From positions 62,001 through 126,000 of the forward strand of contig DIYL01000015.1 in the NCBI GenBank assembly GCA_002428985.1: a stretch of 64,000 bases of DNA. The letters run 5' to 3'. Position numbers and translations under genes: made by a program. Source of the stretch: Anaerolineales bacterium UBA6055. GTDB lineage: Bacteria > Chloroflexota > Anaerolineae > Aggregatilineales > Phototrophicaceae. The stretch's first letter is position 1. Each line of letters opens with the position of its first letter. Under the pieces are notes generated by a model. The model was not told where the DNA came from. It was given only the letters and a program-made list of their open reading frames with translations, and ran no database searches. This document shows, one piece after another, positions 54,981 through 62,719 of this stretch.

Positions 54981-55490
54981 TTATTTGCTCGTATGACGTC
55001 GCATTAGGCTTTCAACAAATTGTAGGGCAACCCCACCAACCCCTGCCATGATCTGAGCAGTTAGTGGTTCGCCAAATAATGCGAAAACTCCGCTTGCCAA
55101 CACAGGGCTAAGGCGATAAAGCGCTTGTGAAGCTTTTACTAAGATTTTTGCATTGGGTTTCTTTGATGCTGTTAGTTGGTCTTTTATTGTCTTGAGGTTA
55201 AACTCAGCTTCTTCTTTTGTTTCAGCGTCGAGATCTGATTCAGCGATACCATTATCAAGTGCGCGGATTTTCTCAACCATCTTATCTAACTCTTCACGCG
55301 TCGTCTCAACACCACCAACAGTAATTAACTGTTGATTTTGATGATCCACATTGCCGCCGGTATTGACATAAACCGATCCATCACGTCCTGAGATCACTAC
55401 ATTTCCACCGACTGACATATGCCCAATATCAATCTGCATACCTAAATCTTTAGTGCCTTGATCCTTGTCCTTTTCTGATTGTAATGACAT
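54981..55490 (-). CDS. Small island protein with glycine-rich motif and hydrophobic C-terminal helices
   Basis: A 169-residue protein of unknown family. Residues 19-45 form a glycine-rich beta-like motif (GHMSVGGNVVISGRDGS, YVNTGG), shared in spelling with residues 166-181 of the NACHT protein. Residues 62-115 are charged helix (TTREELDKMVEKIRALDNGI). Residues 128-160 are hydrophobic (PVLASGVFALFGEPLTAQIM, AGVGGVALQFVES) and could insert into membrane. A basic end (RRHTSK) follows. It sits between the TIR-FGE and NACHT genes. A membrane-disrupting effector or adaptor is a possible role; this is inference. Confidence 0.65.
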   Translation of the reverse strand: MSLQSEKDKDQGTKDLGMQIDIGHMSVGGNVVISGRDGSVYVNTGGNVDHQNQQLITVGGVETTREELDKMVEKIRALDNGIAESDLDAETKEEAEFNLKTIKDQLTASKKPNAKILVKASQALYRLSPVLASGVFALFGEPLTAQIMAGVGGVALQFVESLMRRHTSK

Positions 55491-55510
55491 ATTGACTATC
55501 CTCTTTGATA

Positions 55511-57046
55511 TTAATCGATTCGTACAATACGAAAGCCTATCGATGCATAACTTACACGGGGATTGAGATAAAAGCGAAATGGCACCTGAGCACGTTCACA
55601 CGGACTGACAAAACTCCCACCAATAACAGAACGCTTATAATCTGGAGATTCATCCGTAGGTTGTGCCATATCCAGTGTCCATTCCCAAACATTACCTGCC
55701 ATGTCGTAAACGTTATAGGGGCTTACACCTTTAGCATATTGCGTGACAGGTGTTGTCATCTTCAACTTGCTTTCGTGTGTATTGCAATACTCCTCACTGA
55801 AGTGATTACCCCATGGGTAAACGCGGTCATCATCTCCCTGCGCAGCTCGTTGCCACTGTGCAATCGTTGGAAGCATGATTTTCTTATCCAGCTTATAGCT
55901 TAGCCAATTACAGAACGCAACTGCTTCATACCAATTTACAGTCTCACGTGGGCGTTCGTCACCCATGAATTTTGGTCTTTGAGGCTCACCTTCCACCTCG
56001 AACCATTCTTTAGCAAACTTTGAAAATTTCCACCACTGTGGGTTCATATAACCATCTTGTGCCCGAACAAAGGTATCAAACTGCTTATTTGTAACAGGAT
56101 ATTGACTCATATAAAACGGTTCTACATGTTCGGACTTATCACCATAGTGTTCTCCATCTTTATGGATACTAGAGATTTCCACCGTTCCTTCAGGTATAGG
56201 GCACCAATACAGTGAATCAAGATAAAACAGATCTTTTACCTCTTCATCTACATATGAATCTATGTCACTACGGTCAACATTAGGTGATTCACAGAGTTTA
56301 TGTAGCTGTTTAGGGTCATACTGAGGATATTCAAGTTGGAAAGAATGCAAAGTCTCACATGCATAATCCCGTGTCGCTTCATATTCAAATAAAGTTACTA
56401 TATATTCATATTCCCGTTCGGCTTCTTTTAAACGTGTTCGCTTTGTTAACTCATCTTCTGCAATTTTCACAAGACTATCTAAATCAACAAATCGAGATTC
56501 GAACCCACTTGCTTGTGCTTGCTTTAACAATAAAATTGCATTGTCATAATCATCATTTTGCATTGCTCTAGCCGCATCGCGGATCATATCAGGCCCGACA
56601 CTGACTTCAGGCAACATCATTTCAGAGGTTGCGAGAGTATCCTGTCCATAGGTTGGAACACTGACAGCCTCTCGCTCAACCAGTAAAATAGCATTTAATA
56701 ACCCTGCAACATTGCTTGCAGTCAATGCACCTGTCATATCTAAATATTGATAATCGTTGAGACTCTCTGGAATTTCGGTTTCAGCATCAATAAGAATCGG
56801 TATAACAGGTCGATTAAGTTTGATAGCTACATCCAATTCCTTTTTACAATACATAGAGTTTGCGGACTCAGGAGACAAAAGATATAGGAAAATATCGCAC
56901 CATTCTAGTCGACGCATTATTTCCCGCCACCAGTGCTGCCCCGCATATAGCCGTTGATCATACCATACCTCATGCACATGAAGCGTCTCAACTATTCGGA
57001 TACAATAGGGTTTATCAACTCGCGCATAACTAATAAAAATCTTCAT
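55511..57046 (-). CDS. TIR domain - linker - formylglycine-generating-enzyme-like (FGE) protein
   Basis: A 511-residue fusion. The TIR domain (1-130) has MKIFISYARVD, WYDQRLYAGQHWW, DIFLYLLSPESANS and the candidate catalytic Glu70 in CKKELDVA, so NADase activity is plausible. Residues 150-275 are helical with a TPR-like feel. Residues 278-511 are an FGE/SUMF1 fold: WCPIPEGTVEIS, EPFYMSQYPVTNKQF, PRETVNWYEAVAFCNWLSY, LPTIAQWQRAAQG, NVYDMAGNVWEWTLDM and IGGSFVSPCERAQVPFRF. The two active-site Cys of true formylglycine enzymes are not both present, so the domain probably binds something. The gene lies nine bases after the TIR-NACHT-HEAT gene. Confidence 0.88.
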   Translation of the reverse strand: MKIFISYARVDKPYCIRIVETLHVHEVWYDQRLYAGQHWWREIMRRLEWCDIFLYLLSPESANSMYCKKELDVAIKLNRPVIPILIDAETEIPESLNDYQYLDMTGALTASNVAGLLNAILLVEREAVSVPTYGQDTLATSEMMLPEVSVGPDMIRDAARAMQNDDYDNAILLLKQAQASGFESRFVDLDSLVKIAEDELTKRTRLKEAEREYEYIVTLFEYEATRDYACETLHSFQLEYPQYDPKQLHKLCESPNVDRSDIDSYVDEEVKDLFYLDSLYWCPIPEGTVEISSIHKDGEHYGDKSEHVEPFYMSQYPVTNKQFDTFVRAQDGYMNPQWWKFSKFAKEWFEVEGEPQRPKFMGDERPRETVNWYEAVAFCNWLSYKLDKKIMLPTIAQWQRAAQGDDDRVYPWGNHFSEEYCNTHESKLKMTTPVTQYAKGVSPYNVYDMAGNVWEWTLDMAQPTDESPDYKRSVIGGSFVSPCERAQVPFRFYLNPRVSYASIGFRIVRID

Positions 57047-57055
57047 ATGGCTATC

Positions 57056-60000
57056 CTAAATTTCTGAGTTTGGCTGTTGCCAATCTTTAATAACTTGATG
57101 AGCCTCTTCTGTATCAAACCCATGCAACACTTCATATGCTAAATCACATATTCGTTTGTCTTCCCAAGCAGGTTTCGCTATATCATCCAGAAGTTGGGCG
57201 AGAAGTGGAATATCATCAGGGGTAAATCGTAAACACAATTGTTCCATCGCATACCAGCGGACATGGATATAATTATCATGCAAACCAGCATATAAGTGGT
57301 CTGTATTTATTTCGCCTTGTAACAAATCTAGTGATTTAATGCTAGCCATTCGAACAAACTCATCTTCATGCACGAGTGTCTTGTTTAAGTATGGAATCGC
57401 ATCCGCATTACCCAGATCACCAAGAGTTTCAACTACTGTTTCCCGAACAACATTATTAGGGCTGTCTAGCAATGTAGCAATTTCTGTAACATAATCTGAT
57501 GCATCCAGCTCCGCCAAAGCACGGATAACAGCAACCTGTACAATCCAATGATCATCATCCAATACATTAATTAGAAATGGGGTTGCATCTGAATCTTGTA
57601 ACCAACCCAGTGCCTCGGCAACAGCCCATCGCACATGCCAATATTCATCTGTTAATGCTTCGCACATAAGTTTTAGAACAGCTGGGTTATGCGTCCCACG
57701 CATTCGCCTTGCTAGTTCACGAATGAACCGTGCAACCTTCTGCGCGCGCCCCCAATCGTCTCCGCGCAAAACCTTCAAACTCAGTTCAATCTTTTCAACT
57801 ACCGTATACGTCTTCTTTTGGTTTGGCTCAACACTTTTTACACCAAATGCCTCGACATCAGACTGACTAGTTGACTCCACTTCATCTAACATAGCTAAGG
57901 CTTCTGGGGTACCAATCGCCCGAATTGCGTCTTTAGCATAATCTGCGATTGACTTATCCATCCAAGATTGACGATTATCATCCAGAAACTGTACAAGATG
58001 TGGCAGAACACTACTATCTTTCTTGCTACATAAGATATCAAGCACAGCTGCCAGTTGTTGTACATTATCCGTAGCAAGTAACGCAATTAAAGTAGGTGTA
58101 TCCAAAATATCACTAGACTTCAAAAGATCAGCCACTAAATCTACTACCATCGAGTCGTCATCGGTCAGTGTCTCAATCATTTTTTGTTGGACGTCTGCAC
58201 GATCAACGAAATTTACTAATTGACTGAATGCTGTCACTCGTACTTGTACATCACTATCATTGGTAGCTTGTAAGATGAGTGACAAAGCTTGTTCAGTAGG
58301 TAGTTGTCCTAAAAGTTCAGTAGCATGTAACCGAACCAACCAGTCATCATGTTGTAGTTTCTCCTCGACATCATCAACAGGGCTGGTAGGTCCTACAGCT
58401 AGTTCACGTGATGGACGGCTTGACTCAATAGCCAATTGAGCCCGTTGTGTCACAGAAGATGTTTCAGGTATATCTCCGTTGGTTATAAACACTCGTTGCA
58501 CATCTTGAATCAAGCGATTAAGACTCTCACGTGGTAGTTGTTCAAGACTTACTTGAATAAACTTTGGAATATTCATTTCGAAGGTCTCTAAAAAATCAAA
58601 TATTTGTTTCAGTTTAGGGTTAGTTGCAATTAAATGTGTCGCTACATAGCTTGCAATTTCTATTTCTGACGAAGTCTCAAAAATTGCTAGATCTTCAGCA
58701 TTTGGTTCGATTTCATAGGTCAGGGATTCCATCAGTAAACGCCCAGTAACATATCGAGTATTTTGATAAAATATCGTACCAATAATACCCATGTGCTTCG
58801 GATGTTGGTCAACCCATGTCAATAAACTACCAAGTAAATCTTCTTTTACCGTGGTAATTTGTGATAAAGCAATCTGAGCTTCTTCTTTGGTTTCAAGAGT
58901 GTGATGGTCAAGTAGATTAAGCAAACCTATTATCATCTGTTGATATTTTAGTCGCCCAATTATCCAAATTGCATTCAGTCGCGTGGCAGCGTCTTGATGT
59001 GACATCAATAATGCAAGATATATGGTCAACTCACCAGAACTATAGTCTGATAATAAATCGAAAATCACATCGTCAAATTCACGATCAAGCGTACGTATTG
59101 AATGAATCAAAGCTGGAGGTATTTCCAATGGAAGTTTCAAGAACTCTAACCAGAGCCACTGTTGGATGTTCCAATTGTATAACTGAAGTTGTTGCAGAAG
59201 TATTGTAGCAACTAAGTACATATCTGGCATTTGACGCATGGCAAGTACCAACGCCATATGAGAATCAGTATTATGACTTCTCACATCAATCATGTTGATA
59301 AGTAGCGTTTCAAAGTACTCATCATACAATTCTGGATAAGATTGTATGCAATTATGAACTAGGTATGGATCTATTTCTAAAAGGTGGCTAATAATTTGAG
59401 ACTGATGTTCTCCGTATGTAGAATCAATAAGTGCAACAACCACATCATCCCACCGAGAAGCTCTCCTGTTTCCATCTTTATCGAAACGTGGATGGGTAAC
59501 ATGAACGTATAAACCATCCTGTATAAGATGAGGCACACACAGATATATGGCATACATTTGCGCATGAAAACGAACATAGTCACCAAGGGTCTCAAGAATA
59601 CCTAGGTCGACAGCTACATTGATAACATCTTTACGAAATACAACTTTTTCAGCGACTTCATATCTAACCATTGTTTCATATGGTTGTTGCATCATATGCC
59701 ATGCGAGTATACGCAGTGCTTTGACAAAATATTGATCAGAGAATGGCGTTTTTAAATTACCAAAATGAGATTTCCAACGCATCAGAATAAGCGCTTCAAC
59801 AGGATCGATAAACCAACTTTCTATCGTAGCACTATGTTGAGAACTAATTAGTTCGAGACCACACGAGATAAAGTCAATACTTCGTTGTTGAAGATGGTCT
59901 TTGTTTTCATATACTAAACGTTTAAAAGTCCCAATTTGCTTATCCAACAAGAAGACACGTCCAAATCGCTGGATATTTGTATTAGGCATGTTGCCAATTT

Positions 60001-61033
60001 CTACAGTTTGCATGGAAAGCTTATGTGTGTCAGGAATAATACGCGAAAGAACAATAATTTTGTGCCGAGACTGCGTTGCTAACCACTCGCTGAATTCTTC
60101 CATATTGTAAGGGTTTAATTTAAGAAAATCATCTAGATTGTCAAAAATTAGTAAGGCTTCATTATCATCCAGCCATTCTTGCCATTCGAAATCAAGAGGC
60201 CATTGATCGTCAATATAATCTTCCAGTGTCTGCCCAGTTTTCCATAAAGCAAGGTCAAGCCAAATAGGTAACGGCAAATCTGTATCAGAAAGTGCTTCAT
60301 GCACTGCTACTATGGTCAGAAGAGATGCAATAATCGTTTTACCGCTTCCAAGTTTGCCAACTAAAGTAAATTGGCGCTGTGTATCGTACCATGTCAGAAT
60401 ATCTTCAATATCTAAAGTTGCCTGATTAACTTGGGAAGTTAAATGCCATTCTCGCAAAAGATTTACATCGTATCCACGCGGCCGATTCAAGACTAGGTTA
60501 TCCCTGAAATCCACTGTTTCATGGCATAACGCACGAAATGTCGAGGTATCAGCCAAACGCGATTCCAGATCACTCAAAATTTGATATAGATAATGATTTC
60601 GTTTAGTAATTGGAGCTAAATTATTAATATGCTCCAACTGTTCAGCGATCAATAAGACCTTCTGTCGAAGACTGATATCATCTTCTACATTACGCAAATC
60701 GATCCAATCAATAACACTTATGGCACTCTGCAAATCATCAATGGATACATCATCAACAATAATCCCTAACATTTGTACACCTGCATTGTGTAACGTGCGG
60801 TATTCTTGTAAACAATAGTGTGATGATAAGTAGCGAGCGCCTACAATTACAATTGCATATGACACATTATCTTGAGCCAAAGATAGCTCACTTGCCCAGT
60901 CGTCACTTGGATGTATTTTGAATCTATCAAACCATATGGGTTTGTTTAGTTCGTATAACGCTGTTGTGAGCCGAGCAGCAAATTTCGTATGAATATTGTG
61001 ATACGACAAATAAATATTTTCGGCAGTCAACAC
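57056..61033 (-). CDS. TIR-NACHT-HEAT-repeat STAND protein
   Basis: A 1325-residue protein. A divergent TIR domain fills about 1-135 (NIYLSYHNIHTKFAARL, IWFDRFKIHPSDDW, IVIVGARYLSSHYCLQEYRT, with Glu77 at the usual catalytic spot). The NACHT ATPase has Walker A VGKLGSGKT (225-233), Walker B LLIFDNLDD (294-302) and KIIVLSRI. From about 640 to the end the chain is alpha-helical and rich in HEAT/PBS-type repeats (HVRWAVAEALGWLQDSDATP, WIVQVAVIRALAELDASDY, VVRETVVETLGDLGNADAIP). This effector-switch-sensor order resembles NLR and Avs-like immune proteins. The start is GTG at 61033, with AAAGGG six bases before it. Confidence 0.92.
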   Translation of the reverse strand: MLTAENIYLSYHNIHTKFAARLTTALYELNKPIWFDRFKIHPSDDWASELSLAQDNVSYAIVIVGARYLSSHYCLQEYRTLHNAGVQMLGIIVDDVSIDDLQSAISVIDWIDLRNVEDDISLRQKVLLIAEQLEHINNLAPITKRNHYLYQILSDLESRLADTSTFRALCHETVDFRDNLVLNRPRGYDVNLLREWHLTSQVNQATLDIEDILTWYDTQRQFTLVGKLGSGKTIIASLLTIVAVHEALSDTDLPLPIWLDLALWKTGQTLEDYIDDQWPLDFEWQEWLDDNEALLIFDNLDDFLKLNPYNMEEFSEWLATQSRHKIIVLSRIIPDTHKLSMQTVEIGNMPNTNIQRFGRVFLLDKQIGTFKRLVYENKDHLQQRSIDFISCGLELISSQHSATIESWFIDPVEALILMRWKSHFGNLKTPFSDQYFVKALRILAWHMMQQPYETMVRYEVAEKVVFRKDVINVAVDLGILETLGDYVRFHAQMYAIYLCVPHLIQDGLYVHVTHPRFDKDGNRRASRWDDVVVALIDSTYGEHQSQIISHLLEIDPYLVHNCIQSYPELYDEYFETLLINMIDVRSHNTDSHMALVLAMRQMPDMYLVATILLQQLQLYNWNIQQWLWLEFLKLPLEIPPALIHSIRTLDREFDDVIFDLLSDYSSGELTIYLALLMSHQDAATRLNAIWIIGRLKYQQMIIGLLNLLDHHTLETKEEAQIALSQITTVKEDLLGSLLTWVDQHPKHMGIIGTIFYQNTRYVTGRLLMESLTYEIEPNAEDLAIFETSSEIEIASYVATHLIATNPKLKQIFDFLETFEMNIPKFIQVSLEQLPRESLNRLIQDVQRVFITNGDIPETSSVTQRAQLAIESSRPSRELAVGPTSPVDDVEEKLQHDDWLVRLHATELLGQLPTEQALSLILQATNDSDVQVRVTAFSQLVNFVDRADVQQKMIETLTDDDSMVVDLVADLLKSSDILDTPTLIALLATDNVQQLAAVLDILCSKKDSSVLPHLVQFLDDNRQSWMDKSIADYAKDAIRAIGTPEALAMLDEVESTSQSDVEAFGVKSVEPNQKKTYTVVEKIELSLKVLRGDDWGRAQKVARFIRELARRMRGTHNPAVLKLMCEALTDEYWHVRWAVAEALGWLQDSDATPFLINVLDDDHWIVQVAVIRALAELDASDYVTEIATLLDSPNNVVRETVVETLGDLGNADAIPYLNKTLVHEDEFVRMASIKSLDLLQGEINTDHLYAGLHDNYIHVRWYAMEQLCLRFTPDDIPLLAQLLDDIAKPAWEDKRICDLAYEVLHGFDTEEAHQVIKDWQQPNSEI

Positions 61034-61358
61034 AATTTACCCTTTCAATCCGTCAGTTGAAGACTACCAAAAAGTGCAAGACTTAGCTAAGAAAACTACA
61101 TCTCAATTTTGTTACATGTAACATTTTAATTGTATAATTTGACACATTATATCTCAAAAAAGTCCGCAGACTGTTTATTAGCAAGCCTTTCACGTATTTG
61201 ACAGTGTTTGTTTTTTGTTTGTTTGAAAAGTGTCAAGTCTCAATCACCAGTACTTATCTACTAGTAATAAATGTACTGTTTTTGAGGTAATTAATCATAT
61301 TAAGAGGAATAAATAAGTGAGTTATTATATTATCATAAATAAATATGGAAATTGTTGA
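61034..61358. other. AT-rich leader/promoter region of the NACHT/TIR island
   Basis: About 325 bases with no gene that I can support. It holds a TATAAT on the minus strand (complement of 61146-61151) that would give a leader of about 105 bases for the TIR-NACHT-HEAT gene. No good -35 is present, which fits a regulated promoter. A 12-bp palindrome lies in the leader (61111-61122). The rest is low-complexity A/T. Confidence 0.4.
61111..61122. promoter_or_regulatory. Perfect palindrome, candidate operator of the island
   Basis: GTTACATGTAAC is a perfect 12-bp palindrome about 78-89 bases before the GTG of the TIR-NACHT-HEAT gene and downstream of the candidate -10. A dimeric repressor could bind here. 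No regulator gene is present inside the island itself. Confidence 0.4.
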
Positions 61359-61539
61359 TTATAACTTCGACGCAATACAATCCAAAAAGCGTTGCTCTAT
61401 ATCATCATCTAATTCAAACTTACGAATCATCGTATATAATAAACGGTTAACACACAAATATTATCATCATAAAAACACATCATCACTATAATTAAATTCT
61501 TCTACAAGAGGCAATAGTCCAATAAATAAGATTACTCAT
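61359..61539 (-). pseudogene. Decayed copy of the GTPase-like gene
   Basis: On the minus strand positions 61430-61359 translate to IRKFELDDDIEQRFLDCIASKL and a stop (21 of these residues can be aligned), against the C-terminus IRRFELGAELEQRFLDCIESKV of the intact protein at 50868-51425. Just after the alpha-CTD-like copy 2, a short frame at 61539 begins MSNLIYWTIAS, weakly like the intact N-terminus. The middle ~370 bases are missing. Position relative to the alpha-CTD-like gene is the same as in copy 1, so this is a remnant of the same two-gene module. The C-terminal part is clear; the N-terminal part is tentative. Confidence 0.75.
61375..61399. repeat. Direct repeat, right flank of the NACHT/TIR island
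   Basis: Identical over 25 bases to 50884-50908 and in the same orientation; it lies inside the GTPase-like remnant. The two copies bracket the metallophosphoesterase and all four TIR/NACHT genes. Confidence 0.85.
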
Positions 61540-61559
61540 ATTACTTTATCCAGCTCTAA

Positions 61560-61841
61560 TTAGTCCTTCTCAACCCATTTCACAAGCCAGTTCTCAATTT
61601 CACCACGCCAAGGACAATCACTGAATGTGATGATTTCACGATACACCTGTGATATGCAATCAGAACCCATTCTTGCGAGAACATCTACTCCAATCGGCAT
61701 TCTTCTATAGACATCCAACATATCACCAATATATTCGATCCCAAATCGTTTCATCGCAGTGATACATTCTTCTGGAACGTCTAACGTTTCTATGCTTGTA
61801 TTAGCATCTGGGAAGTCAATATACAAACCATTGAAGACCAT
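61560..61841 (-). CDS. Stand-alone RNA polymerase alpha-CTD-like (HhH) small protein, copy 2
   Basis: A 93-residue paralogue of the protein at 51428-51721. The two share the core SIETLDVPEECITAMKRFGI followed by EYIGDMLD (residues 16-43), and then RMGSDCISQVYREIITFSDC, which matches the second HhH position of alpha-CTD slightly better than copy 1 does. The shared C-terminus ends in Trp/Lys/Glu (VKWVEKD against AKWDEQ). It begins three bases after the FHA/winged-helix regulator gene, so it is co-translated with a transcription factor, which supports a transcriptional role. Confidence 0.62.
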   Translation of the reverse strand: MVFNGLYIDFPDANTSIETLDVPEECITAMKRFGIEYIGDMLDVYRRMPIGVDVLARMGSDCISQVYREIITFSDCPWRGEIENWLVKWVEKD

Positions 61842-61844
61842 GAC

Positions 61845-62531
61845 TCAATCCTGTGGATTATCAAGCCTAAAGCCGTGCCCACGCACAGTCACTACATATT
61901 GGTGTTCTGGGTCAAGTTCATTGAGGCGATCACGCAAACGACGCACCAATGCATCAATTGCTTGTTCACTTACGCCATCCCCCATCGCATCAGGCCATAC
62001 CGCTTCCACAACTTCATCACGGGTACAGACACCACCCTGACTAGAAAAAAGCAATTCTAATAACCGATACTGTGGGAGGCTCAATGGTGGGTCAAGCTCT
62101 TGATTAAAAATAAATACTTGTCGTGATTCTGGGTCGAGTCGTAAGCGTGTACCTTTCATCGCTGCCGATGGGATCACTTGCGGTAAACTACGGGTTGTCG
62201 TCGGTGCTGTCACACCTGACCCAACAAACCGCAAACGAATATCCTTAGCAATCCGAATTTCGTCACCGTCCTCTAGTTCACGCGTTCCAGTCAGACGATA
62301 ACCGTTGACCCATGTCCCGTTTTTGCTTTCCAAATCCTCAACCACACAGACACCGTCAACTCTACGAAACATAAGATGCTGTCTGGAAATCTGACGCACA
62401 GGGATCATGATGTCGCATACATCATCGCGTCCTAATGTCATCTCTTCGCTATCCAATACCCAGTGCTGATTTGATAGCTTACCATCAAGCCATACAAGAA
62501 CTGGTGCTTCGTTTGGGTCTTGGGGCATCAT
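61845..62531 (-). CDS. FHA domain - OmpR/PhoB-type winged-helix transcriptional regulator
   Basis: A 228-residue protein. The N-terminal FHA phosphothreonine-binding domain (about 10-105) shows MTLGRDDVCDIMIP, ISRQHLMFRR, the SKNGTWVNG loop and DGDEIRI. A short linker leads to a C-terminal winged helix (about 135-226) with LSLPQYRLLELLFS, TRDEVVEAVWP, IDALVRRLRDRLNE and VVTVRGHGFRL. There is no receiver domain, so it probably responds to a Ser/Thr-phosphorylated partner or to self-interaction. The alpha-CTD-like gene follows after three bases. No Ser/Thr kinase is in the window. Confidence 0.92.
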   Translation of the reverse strand: MMPQDPNEAPVLVWLDGKLSNQHWVLDSEEMTLGRDDVCDIMIPVRQISRQHLMFRRVDGVCVVEDLESKNGTWVNGYRLTGTRELEDGDEIRIAKDIRLRFVGSGVTAPTTTRSLPQVIPSAAMKGTRLRLDPESRQVFIFNQELDPPLSLPQYRLLELLFSSQGGVCTRDEVVEAVWPDAMGDGVSEQAIDALVRRLRDRLNELDPEHQYVVTVRGHGFRLDNPQD

Positions 62532-62650
62532 AATGTTTCCCTTTCAATTTCTGTCTGTATCATCATTGTGCCAATAATTTATAATTCAAAATCAATAATG
62601 AACTTCCAAAATCATTATACAGTATATTCAATTATGTCACGACACACACA

Positions 62651-62679
62651 TTGTCCCGCTTATCTCACCCATGTATAAT
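62651..62679 (+). promoter_or_regulatory. Sigma-70-type promoter for ftsY
   Basis: TTGTCC (62651-62656) and a perfect TATAAT (62674-62679) are separated by exactly 17 bp. The predicted start near 62686 gives a leader of about 35 bases that contains CAGGAGAAA before the TTG start codon. This is the best promoter match in the window. Confidence 0.7.
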
Positions 62680-62719
62680 GATGAGCATTCAGCCAACCTA
62701 GTACACAGGAGAAATTACG

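Noticed and set aside
55511..55800. FGE-fold C-terminus as a diversity-generating retroelement target
   Set aside because: FGE/C-type-lectin ends are common DGR targets, but I see no reverse transcriptase gene, no template repeat and no Asn-rich variable codons here.
61159..61176. AGTC/GACT inverted repeat next to six Ts as a terminator before the island
   Set aside because: The stem is only four base pairs and would lie upstream of the island promoter with no transcript to end.
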